Assembly (NCBI RefSeq): GCF_001667185.1
Contig: NZ_LZIC01000050.1
Location: 26,977-90,976 of the forward strand
Length of the DNA stretch: 64,000 nucleotides
DNA from: Mycobacterium sp. 852002-50816_SCH5313054-b
Lineage (GTDB): Bacteria > Actinomycetota > Actinomycetes > Mycobacteriales > Mycobacteriaceae
Reading direction: 5' to 3'
Shown here: positions 34,311 to 41,133 of the stretch, one piece after another
Position numbering within the stretch: position 1 is the first letter of the stretch
Layout of the letters: each line of letters begins with the position of its first letter
Position numbers and translations under genes: made by a program
Notes under the pieces: generated by a model
What the model saw: only the letters and a program-made list of their open reading frames with translations
Database searches by the model: none
Told to the model about the DNA's origin: nothing

Positions 34311-36688
34311 GATTCAGTCTCCTCCATCCCCCTCAGCATGGAGATCGCGGCCTGGCCCAGCGCCAGCCCGCCGTCGTTCGGCGGGACGGTGTGGTGAGTG
34401 AGCACTTCGAACCCCTTGCGCTGCAGCCGCTTACGGCATGCGCGCAGTAACAGCACGTTCTGGAAAACCCCGCCGGTGAGGCCCACCAGCCGGATCTCAC
34501 CGGCCACCTGCGCGACCACCTTGGCGACGGCGTCGGCGACCGCCTCGTGGAACGCGGCGGCCAGCAGCGCCGGCCGGGTGCCGGCGTAGGTGGCCGCCAC
34601 CATCGTCTGCACCATCGTGGTGGGATCGATCACCCCGTCGGGGCGCACCAGCAGCGGCAGCGACGGGCCGGGATCGTCGAGCGCCGACTCCGCGAGCGCC
34701 TCCAGCTCGATGGCCGCCTGCCCCTCGTAGTCGATCCGGTGCCGCACCCCGAGCAGCGAGGCGACGGCGTCGAACAGCCGGCCCATGCTCGAGCACGGCA
34801 CGCAGCCGGTGCCGCTCTCCAATTGCGAACGGGTGAGGCGCAATTCGTCCGGGGTGGCGGCGGCGACCGGCGCCAGGTCCGGGGTCCAGTCGATGCGGGC
34901 CGTCCACAATTGCGACAGCGCCATCCGCCAGGGATTGCGCACCGCGGCGTCCCCGCCGGGCAGCGGGACCGGCAACAGGTGGCCGACGCGCACGAATCGG
35001 TGGCTCTCGGTTCCCAGGGCGAGAATTTCGCCGCCCCAGATGGTTTGGTCGCAGCCGTAGCCGGTGCCGTCGAACGAGACCCCGATGACGGGCTCGCCGA
35101 GGCGTCCGTGCTCGGCCAGCAGCGAAACGACGTGCGCGTGGTGGTGCTGGACCAGGTCCAGCGGCCGCTCGCCCGCGTGGCGCTCCGCCCAGTTCCGCGT
35201 GTGGTAGCCGGGGTGCAGATCGGCGGCGACGCGCGCCGGCGCGCCGCGCATTCCGGTGAGCTGAGCCACCGCGCGCTCGAACGCCCGCAGCGTCTCCCAG
35301 GTGGTCATGTCGCCGATGTGGCCGGACAGGTAGGCGCGGGAGCCGTCGGTGAGGCAGAAGGTGTTTTTCAGTTCCCCGCCCACGGCGAGGACACGAGGGG
35401 CGGTGGGCCCCTCAAACCCCAGGTCGACCGGCAACGGCGCGAAGCCGCGGGATCGGCGGATCGGCAGCTCACTTCCGCCCCCTTCGTCCGTCAAGACCCG
35501 CACCACCGAGTCGTCGCACGGCACGTGGATCGGCCGGTCGTGGTCGAGCACCGCGTCGCAGAGTGCCGGGAGCCGTTCGGCGGCATCCTCGTCGGTGAAG
35601 CAGATGGGCTCGTCGGAACGGTTGGCGCTGGTGCATACCAGGGCGTCGGGCACCGGCCCGGCGGCGCCCGGCACGGGGGCCAGCAGCAGGTGGTGCAGGG
35701 GGGAGTACGGCAGCATCAATCCGAGCAGCGGGCTGCCGGGCGCGACGGCGTCGGCGACCGGCGCGCCGGATCGGCGCCGCAGCAACACGATCGGCCGCGC
35801 GGGGCTCGACAGCACCGCGGCCTCGTCGGCGTCGACGTGCGCGTAGCGGCGGGCGACGTCCAGGTCGCGGACCAGCATGGCGAACGGCTTGGCGCCCCGC
35901 GCCTTTCGCGCCCGCAGCGCGCCGACCGCCGCGTCATCGTCGACGGCGCAGGCCAGGTGGTAACCGCCGATGCCCTTGACGGCGACCACGGCGCCCGCCG
36001 CCAGCGCGCGTTGGGTGGCCGCCAGTGCGGCATCCGATCCGGTGACGCAGGCGGCCGACGACGAAAACCGGAGCGACGGACCGCAATCCGGGCAGGCGAT
36101 CGGTTGCGCGTGGAACCGGCGATCGCCCGGATCGTGATATTCGGCGGCGCAGCGGTCGCACATCGCGAATCCCGACATGGTGGTGCCCGGGCGGTCGTAG
36201 GGCAACTCGCGGATGATGGTGAACCGCGGCCCGCAGTTGGTGCACGTCACGAAGGGGTGCCGGTAACGCCGGTCGCGCGGGTCGAACAGCTCGCCGACGC
36301 AGTCGTCGCACACCGCGATGTCGGGTGGAATCGGCGTCTTAGAGGTGTGAGCACCGGCGATCGGCCGGCTCGGCACGATCCGGAACTCGCGTCGACAGGA
36401 GGCGTCGGTGGCGAGGTCGGTGACCGTGACGGCGCCGATGCGGGCCAGTGGCGGCGCCTCGGCGCGCAACCGGCGGGCGAATTCGCCGACACGGGTGCGG
36501 GCGCCCTGCACCTCGACGAAAACGGCGCCGGAATCGTTGCCGACGAAACCGGCCAGGCCGAGCTCGCCGGCGATCCGGTGCACGAAAGGCCGGAAGCCAA
36601 CCCCCTGGACGACACCGGTCACGGTGAAGCGCCGCCGGACTTGGGTAGCGGGCGGCCCGGTCCGGAGCAGCAGGGGGGATTGGGTCAT
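34307..36688 (-). CDS. hypF: Carbamoyltransferase HypF
   Basis: 793-residue enzyme making carbamoyl-AMP from carbamoyl phosphate and passing it to HypE for cyanide synthesis. Domains in order: acylphosphatase (GVVQGVGFRPFVHRIA, about 25-100), two zinc-finger units with CxxC pairs (CDDCVGELFD, CTNCGPRFT, CDRCAAEYHD, CPDCGPS; about 115-200), a YrdC-like nucleotide-binding domain (about 215-400) and a Kae1-like domain with VQHHHAHVVSLLAEH. Length is normal. One base separates it from hypC2 and it overlaps the SIS-HypC gene. Confidence 0.95.
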   Translation of the reverse strand: MTQSPLLLRTGPPATQVRRRFTVTGVVQGVGFRPFVHRIAGELGLAGFVGNDSGAVFVEVQGARTRVGEFARRLRAEAPPLARIGAVTVTDLATDASCRREFRIVPSRPIAGAHTSKTPIPPDIAVCDDCVGELFDPRDRRYRHPFVTCTNCGPRFTIIRELPYDRPGTTMSGFAMCDRCAAEYHDPGDRRFHAQPIACPDCGPSLRFSSSAACVTGSDAALAATQRALAAGAVVAVKGIGGYHLACAVDDDAAVGALRARKARGAKPFAMLVRDLDVARRYAHVDADEAAVLSSPARPIVLLRRRSGAPVADAVAPGSPLLGLMLPYSPLHHLLLAPVPGAAGPVPDALVCTSANRSDEPICFTDEDAAERLPALCDAVLDHDRPIHVPCDDSVVRVLTDEGGGSELPIRRSRGFAPLPVDLGFEGPTAPRVLAVGGELKNTFCLTDGSRAYLSGHIGDMTTWETLRAFERAVAQLTGMRGAPARVAADLHPGYHTRNWAERHAGERPLDLVQHHHAHVVSLLAEHGRLGEPVIGVSFDGTGYGCDQTIWGGEILALGTESHRFVRVGHLLPVPLPGGDAAVRNPWRMALSQLWTARIDWTPDLAPVAAATPDELRLTRSQLESGTGCVPCSSMGRLFDAVASLLGVRHRIDYEGQAAIELEALAESALDDPGPSLPLLVRPDGVIDPTTMVQTMVAATYAGTRPALLAAAFHEAVADAVAKVVAQVAGEIRLVGLTGGVFQNVLLLRACRKRLQRKGFEVLTHHTVPPNDGGLALGQAAISMLRGMEETES

Positions 36689-36689
36689 C

Positions 36690-36956
36690 TCAGCCGCCCT
36701 CCGGGCTGGCTGGCGGATCGATGCGGCCCCTGCCCATCAGCTCGAGGCCGGCCATCGCCTGCTCCGCTCCGGCGCGGTCTGTCTTCTCGACGGCGAAGCC
36801 CATATGGATGATTATCCAGTCGCCGGGTGCGAACGTCTCCTCCGGCAGCATGCCGACGTTGACCCTGCGCTGCTCGCCGGTGACGTCGACCAGCGCGAGC
36901 TGGCCCTCGTAGCCCTCCAGCATCCGGATCACCTGACCCGGTATCCCCAAGCACAT
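36690..36956 (-). CDS. hypC: Hydrogenase maturation chaperone HypC (copy 2)
   Basis: 88-residue HypC/HupF protein beginning MCLGIPGQVIRM, with the essential Cys2 and a normal C-terminal WIIIHMGFAVEKTDRAGAEQ. Its start overlaps the protease stop (ATGA), and it is followed one base later by hypF. Having two complete HypC proteins in a cluster with one hydrogenase suggests division of labour, for example one for the HypD complex and one for delivery to the large subunit. That split is inferred. Confidence 0.94.
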   Translation of the reverse strand: MCLGIPGQVIRMLEGYEGQLALVDVTGEQRRVNVGMLPEETFAPGDWIIIHMGFAVEKTDRAGAEQAMAGLELMGRGRIDPPASPEGG

Positions 36957-37441
36957 CAGCGGTCCTCCCGCGTGGACGTTTGCAGCGCCGCGACGATTTC
37001 CTGCACGGCCCGAGCGGCCCGGGGGACGGCGCGGGCCACCGGCTCGGTCAGGCCGATGCCCTCCTCGACGCTGCCCGCCTCGCATCCGACGACGACCGTG
37101 TAGGGCGGACTGCCGCCCAGCGCCCGCAGGCTGGCGAACACCGCGGCCGGATCCATGCTGTGACCGTCGATCCCCGGTGCGCCAGAATCGGATTCGTGGT
37201 CGGCCTGGAAGACGTGCAACGTTCCGGGGTTGCCGCGACAGGGCACGGCGTCGACGAGGACCAGGGTGTCCCATTCCTCGAGCAGGTCGTACGCCAGGTG
37301 CATGCCCCGGATGCCGTAGTCGATGACGCGGACGGTCGAATCGCCCTGCGGAATCTCGGCGTTGCGGACCACTTCCGAGCCGAATCCGTCGTCCCCCAGG
37401 AAGATGTTGCCGATCCCGGCCACCAGGATGCGCGCTGTCAT
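36956..37441 (-). CDS. Hydrogenase large-subunit maturation protease (HyaD/HupD family)
   Basis: 161-residue nickel-dependent endopeptidase that trims the C-terminal extension of the large subunit after nickel insertion. The family N-terminus ILVAGIGNIFLGDDGFG carries the first metal-binding acid, and VRVIDYGIRGMHLAYDLL, LVLVDAV and HSMDPAAVFA supply the rest (Glu/Asp/His nickel site). HhyL here keeps about 22 residues after the DPCLPCGVH motif, consistent with a substrate for it. I chose the ATG at 37441 (MTARILVAGIGN) over longer frames. Confidence 0.93.
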   Translation of the reverse strand: MTARILVAGIGNIFLGDDGFGSEVVRNAEIPQGDSTVRVIDYGIRGMHLAYDLLEEWDTLVLVDAVPCRGNPGTLHVFQADHESDSGAPGIDGHSMDPAAVFASLRALGGSPPYTVVVGCEAGSVEEGIGLTEPVARAVPRAARAVQEIVAALQTSTREDR

Positions 37442-37458
37442 CGGGTTCCCCAAGGCGG

Positions 37459-37578
37459 CTACATCCGCCTCAACTTCAGGTAGCGGCGGGCGTCGGGAAT
37501 CGACACCAGCCCGAGCACCAGGCCGATCGCGACCACCAGCGCGACGACGGCGATGAATATCCAACCCAAGACTTCCAT
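37459..37578 (-). CDS. 39-residue single-span membrane peptide (DUF6893-like)
   Basis: Short gene encoding a peptide that opens MEVLGWIFIAVVALVVAIGL. Residues 5-25 form one transmembrane helix, and the tail SIPDARRYLKLRRM is basic and would face the cytoplasm. An AAGGAG lies at ideal distance before the ATG. It sits 12 bases after the 440-residue hydrogenase-associated gene and 17 bases before the protease gene, so it is in the operon. It resembles the actinobacterial small-membrane-protein family I recall as DUF6893. A membrane anchor or assembly factor for the soluble Hhy enzyme is a reasonable guess. Confidence 0.75.
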   Translation of the reverse strand: MEVLGWIFIAVVALVVAIGLVLGLVSIPDARRYLKLRRM

Positions 37579-37590
37579 TTCGAACTCCTT

Positions 37591-38913
37591 TCACGTCGCG
37601 GATTGCGAGGCTTCGAGTGGCTCCACTTCGTCGGGGGAGAAGTAGAGATAGCGTCCGTACCAGTCGTGCAGCTCGGCGGCGGGGTCATCGTCGACGACGA
37701 CCGCGACGTGCCTGTTGCCCTCCACGTCCTCGTGCACCGACGTGACGCGGGCGACCTTGCCGGCGACGAAGATGTCCTGGGCGTCGGCGTTGCGCCTCGG
37801 CCGCAGCCGGACCCGGCTGCCCCGGGCGATCCGGATCCCGTTCACCAGGACCGCGTCGATTTCGGGGCGAACGGCGTTGTCCGCCAGCGGATCCCACCAA
37901 TCCACCCCGTCGGGGATCTCCGGGACGAGACCCGAGATCGCGTGCGGGTCGCGCAGCACACCGTGCAGGCGCGCCATCGACTCGGGCGACATGGCGTCGC
38001 ACTGGTCGATGATCCGCGCGGCCCTCGGATCGGTGGCCCGCGCCTGGGCCTTCTCCTCGTCCGTCATCGTCATCACGCGCAGCGTGAGGATCTCGTCGAT
38101 CTCGGTGCAGTCATACAGGGCGGTGTTGCTCTGTTCGGCGACCTCCGGGTGGTCGTAGAGGATGATCGGCGAGATCAGCAGGATGTCGCGGGTGCCGGCG
38201 GGCCCGGCCAGCACGGGGAAACACCGGTGCCGGCCACACCGCGATACCGCGGCGGCGGCGGCGCCGGGCGGCGGCTCGAGCAGCGAGACGAACTCGCCGC
38301 CAACGACTTCGGCGATGACGTGGGTGCCGATCATGGACCGCGCGATCGCGTCGTGCTTGTCGCGTGCCCCGTCGCCGACGTTGCTGAGCCGGATCGACAC
38401 CCGGCGCAGGTCGCCGTCCGGCTCGCTGGCCACCGTCAGCGCGCCGAGCACCTCCCGCCGGTGGCGCACCAGGCGGCCGCCGGCCAGCAGCTCGATGTCC
38501 GTCCCCTCCGCGGCCGTCACCGGCAGCGTGCAGGGCTCGTCGTCGATGGCGAGCGGCCCGAACGACACCTCGCATTCGATCGCCTCGTCCCAGGTCAGCC
38601 AGGACCCGGCCGGGGTGGTCAGCTCGTCGACGGGCTCGAATTCGCCATGGGTGAACTCGCGCTCCGCCCGGCGCTGCTGCAACTGCAGGAATCGGACCAC
38701 CAACGTCAGCGCCTGGGCGCCGCGGACCAGGAAGTCCGCCGCCATGCTGTCGTCTTCGCCCAGGCCCGCGTCGGCGGCCCCGGGCGGGCCGAGGACGCCG
38801 AACTGCCACCGCGACTGGTTCTTGCCGGACGTCCCGCGGTACGGGTAGAGCAGGTAGCCCTCGTACAGCACCGCGTCGGCGACGGCGCGGGCCCGGTCCC
38901 AACCGGAGGTCAT
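37591..38913 (-). CDS. Hydrogenase-cluster protein of unknown function, 440 residues
   Basis: Soluble protein starting MTSGWDRARAVADAVLYEGY. I recognise no catalytic domain. Features are an N-terminal LLYPYRGTSGKNQSRWQFG stretch conserved in proteins of actinobacterial group 1h hydrogenase clusters, a central acidic region, a YDCTEIDEILTLRVMTMTDEE segment, and a C-terminal beta-rich part with VRLRPRRNADAQDIFVAGK that looks like a small barrel. Start at 38913 with GGTGGGGGCCAG upstream; it overlaps the preceding gene by four bases. Position argues for a role in assembly or electron transfer of the Hhy hydrogenase. Confidence 0.7.
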   Translation of the reverse strand: MTSGWDRARAVADAVLYEGYLLYPYRGTSGKNQSRWQFGVLGPPGAADAGLGEDDSMAADFLVRGAQALTLVVRFLQLQQRRAEREFTHGEFEPVDELTTPAGSWLTWDEAIECEVSFGPLAIDDEPCTLPVTAAEGTDIELLAGGRLVRHRREVLGALTVASEPDGDLRRVSIRLSNVGDGARDKHDAIARSMIGTHVIAEVVGGEFVSLLEPPPGAAAAAVSRCGRHRCFPVLAGPAGTRDILLISPIILYDHPEVAEQSNTALYDCTEIDEILTLRVMTMTDEEKAQARATDPRAARIIDQCDAMSPESMARLHGVLRDPHAISGLVPEIPDGVDWWDPLADNAVRPEIDAVLVNGIRIARGSRVRLRPRRNADAQDIFVAGKVARVTSVHEDVEGNRHVAVVVDDDPAAELHDWYGRYLYFSPDEVEPLEASQSAT

Positions 38914-39563
38914 CTGGCCTCCTCCCGGTCGGTGCCCAGCAGCGAGGTGACCGCGTGGTCGAGGTCGAGCATTCCCCGCGCCGACTTGAAGGAGGCCAGC
39001 GCCGCGATGGTTTCGTGGCTCAGCCGCACCCAGCCGGTGTTCGGATAGTGCTGCGCGATCAGGTCCCGCCAGACCGCGACCGGCATGTCGTAGCGATACT
39101 CGCAGTCCCAGGACACCTGCTGGACCGAGAACCCGCGTTCGGACTTGACGAAAATCGTTCCGCTGAACAGGAACTGGAGGGGAAGGGCGCCGTCGCGCAG
39201 CGCGTGCAGGTACTTGGCGGCGGCGACCTCGAAGTCGTAGGTGCAGTCCAGCGGGAGCGCGACCGTCGCGTTGCCGGCGAAGCCCGGCACCATCGCCGTG
39301 GCGTGTTGCCACAGGAAGGTGCGCTGGGTGGCGGCCCAGCGTTCGCGGGGCCCGAACAGGTCGAGCAGCCCGGCCGCCTCCGCCTCCGAGTAGGTACGAC
39401 GCAGCGGCTCGATCCGGACCTGGCAGCGCAGGGCGATCGCGTGCACCGGGTCGTCACCGCTGGCGGCGACGCTGACCCGCGCGGTCAACACCGGGCTCAC
39501 CGAGTACGGCTCGGGTGCGATGTCGAGCACCGCGAAGTTCACGTCCTGGTGCTCTGTGGTCAT
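38910..39563 (-). CDS. Hydrogenase-cluster protein of unknown function (DUF6084-like), 217 residues
   Basis: Predicted soluble protein (MTTEHQDVNFAVLDIAPEPY). It has a beta-rich pattern with RCQVRIEPLRRTYSEAEAAGL near residue 45, RTFLWQHATAMVPGF and CTYDFEVAAAKYLHAL. The family (DUF6084, from memory) seems restricted to actinobacterial hydrogenase clusters. The ATG at 39563 overlaps the DUF5947-like stop by four bases, and its own stop overlaps the 440-residue gene, so the three are translationally coupled. Function unknown. Confidence 0.7.
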   Translation of the reverse strand: MTTEHQDVNFAVLDIAPEPYSVSPVLTARVSVAASGDDPVHAIALRCQVRIEPLRRTYSEAEAAGLLDLFGPRERWAATQRTFLWQHATAMVPGFAGNATVALPLDCTYDFEVAAAKYLHALRDGALPLQFLFSGTIFVKSERGFSVQQVSWDCEYRYDMPVAVWRDLIAQHYPNTGWVRLSHETIAALASFKSARGMLDLDHAVTSLLGTDREEAR

Positions 39564-40192
39564 GGCGGTGTCTCTACCGCGCGGGCCTTGATGTCGGCGA
39601 AGAAGCCGTCGATGAACGCCCGGGCCTCCTGGCCTCCGTCGAACCCCCGCCACATCATGCGCAGGCGCCCGACGAACTCGTAGCAGGCGTCGATCGGAAC
39701 GAGATAGCTTTCCGGCTCGGCGTTCTCGTCCTCGGGGACCCGGACCAGCAGCGCCTCGACGTCGTCGGTCAGCAGCCCCGCGCGGGGGTCGGCGCCGCCG
39801 ACGGCGTTCCACGCGTCCAGGTCCAGCTCGGATTCGCACGCACCCGCCGGGCCGGGGTAGAAGGCCACCGTGCGGTGCAGCTCGGAGTTGGTGAAGAAGA
39901 AGGCGACGCCGACCGGGATCTGCAGCGCCTCCCACGCGCGGCGGTCCAGCGCGAAGCCGCCAAACGCCAGATACCGGTCGGGCACCGCGCGATAGCGCAG
40001 CTCGGCCGCCGAATCGGTGAACAGCAGATAACAGGCCCGGCAGACGCACATCAGCTGGCGCGCAGCCACATTCACCACGTGCTGGTGCTCGTCGGCGATG
40101 AGCTCGGAGCACATCTCGCACCGTTCGCCCGCCGGCTCCGGGGCCGCCCGATTGCTGCGAATCCGGCTGAGCACGTCAAAAGGGGTGCTCAT
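39560..40192 (-). CDS. Hydrogenase-cluster protein with two CxxC motifs (DUF5947-like), 210 residues
   Basis: Protein with an N-terminal tetracysteine module: Cys25/Cys28 in GERCEMCSELI and Cys51/Cys54 in CRACYLLF, with a histidine-containing linker EHQHVV between. This spacing suits a zinc or rubredoxin-type iron site. The remaining 150 residues are alpha/beta with no recognised motif. It resembles the family I recall as DUF5947, found next to group 1h hydrogenases. Starts at 40192, overlapping the NifU/rubredoxin-like gene by four bases. A redox-carrier or maturation role is possible. Confidence 0.72.
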   Translation of the reverse strand: MSTPFDVLSRIRSNRAAPEPAGERCEMCSELIADEHQHVVNVAARQLMCVCRACYLLFTDSAAELRYRAVPDRYLAFGGFALDRRAWEALQIPVGVAFFFTNSELHRTVAFYPGPAGACESELDLDAWNAVGGADPRAGLLTDDVEALLVRVPEDENAEPESYLVPIDACYEFVGRLRMMWRGFDGGQEARAFIDGFFADIKARAVETPP

Positions 40193-41073
40193 GCCGGGGC
40201 CCCCATCGGTTCGGCCAGAGCCACCGACGGCACCCCGTCGCGAAGCAGCAGGGGCCGCGGCTCGAGGTGGGTGCCGTTGGGGCCGGCGCCCGCGTGCACG
40301 ATGTCGAATTGGGTGCCGCAGCGCGGGCACCCCAGCAGCGTCTCGCGCAGTTGTGCACCCGCCAACGAGTCATCGCACACCGGGCAATGGTCACGGTAGG
40401 CCAGCGGCAGGTCGCCGACTCGGCATACCAGCAGCGGGACGCCGGAAACCAGGAACCCCGCCACCTCACCGGGAGCGAGATCGCCCACCTCGGGCACCGG
40501 ATGCCAGCCGGCCGCGTGCCCGTTCGACTTCACGTGCGCCATCAGCGATTCGGCGGGGATCACGCCGGCGGCCTGCTCGACCGGGGCGGTGACCACCTCG
40601 ATCGACGAGATCTCCGGCGCGGCCGCCCGGACCGCGTCCTCGACCGCCAGCTCCAGCGTCACCGCCGACGACGGGCAGCTCTTGCAGCTGCCCCGGAACG
40701 CCAGCCGCACGGTCTGCCCGTCGGCGATCTCCATCAGGTCGACGTCGCCGCCGTGCGAGCCGAGGTACGGCCGCACCCGGTTCAGCGCGTCGGACACCCG
40801 CCGGTGCACGTCGTGCGGGTGCAACCCGTGGACCAGGAGCAGGCTGGCCACCAGGTCGTCGGTGGCCAGCCGCTCGACGAAACCGGCGTCACCGGCCCGC
40901 ACGATCCGTTCCAGGCCGGCCCCGTAGAGCCCGACTACCTCGCGGACCAGCTGCTGGGCGCGCTCATGCGCGGCGGCCCCACTCGCCGCGCAGGAATCCA
41001 GCAGTGTCTGGATTCGATCGCCCGCCGTGCGCCATTGCGCGTCGTTCTCGGGGTTCTCCGGGCGATCCGCCAT
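40189..41073 (-). CDS. NifU-C-like / rubredoxin-like iron-sulfur protein of the hydrogenase cluster (HhyE-type)
   Basis: 294-residue protein, the first gene after hhyL. Residues about 25-95 are helical. Residues about 90-165 match the NifU C-terminal scaffold, with its CxxC at Cys130/Cys133 (RGSCKSCPSS). Residues about 205-265 resemble a Rieske or rubredoxin module, but all four metal positions are cysteines (Cys230/233, Cys249/252) rather than the Cys-His pairs of Rieske proteins. In other group 1h loci the equivalent gene is proposed to carry electrons from the hydrogenase. The start at 41073 (ATG) has GGAGG upstream. Confidence 0.8.
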   Translation of the reverse strand: MADRPENPENDAQWRTAGDRIQTLLDSCAASGAAAHERAQQLVREVVGLYGAGLERIVRAGDAGFVERLATDDLVASLLLVHGLHPHDVHRRVSDALNRVRPYLGSHGGDVDLMEIADGQTVRLAFRGSCKSCPSSAVTLELAVEDAVRAAAPEISSIEVVTAPVEQAAGVIPAESLMAHVKSNGHAAGWHPVPEVGDLAPGEVAGFLVSGVPLLVCRVGDLPLAYRDHCPVCDDSLAGAQLRETLLGCPRCGTQFDIVHAGAGPNGTHLEPRPLLLRDGVPSVALAEPMGAPA

Positions 41074-41087
41074 GCGTCCTCCAATAC

Positions 41088-41133
41088 GGTGACGACCCGC
41101 TACGCCCGGCTTCGCCGCGCTTGCGATCGTCAC
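41088..41133. repeat. Intergenic dyad repeat, copy B, between hhyL and the iron-sulfur gene
   Basis: 46-base element nearly identical to 1361-1410, containing CGCCCGGCTTCGCCGCGC. The outer arms GTGACGA (41089-41095) and TCGTCAC (41127-41133) are exactly complementary. The hhyL stop codon (41132-41130 on the minus strand) lies inside one arm. In the transcript it could slow degradation of the upstream hhySL mRNA or partly end transcription before the accessory genes. Confidence 0.6.

Noticed and set aside
34547..36811. Long open frame (754 codons) antisense to hypF
   Set aside because: High-GC codon bias on the true strand opens the antisense frame. The product is Arg/Gly/Gln-rich with no motifs, while hypF is a full, conserved protein.
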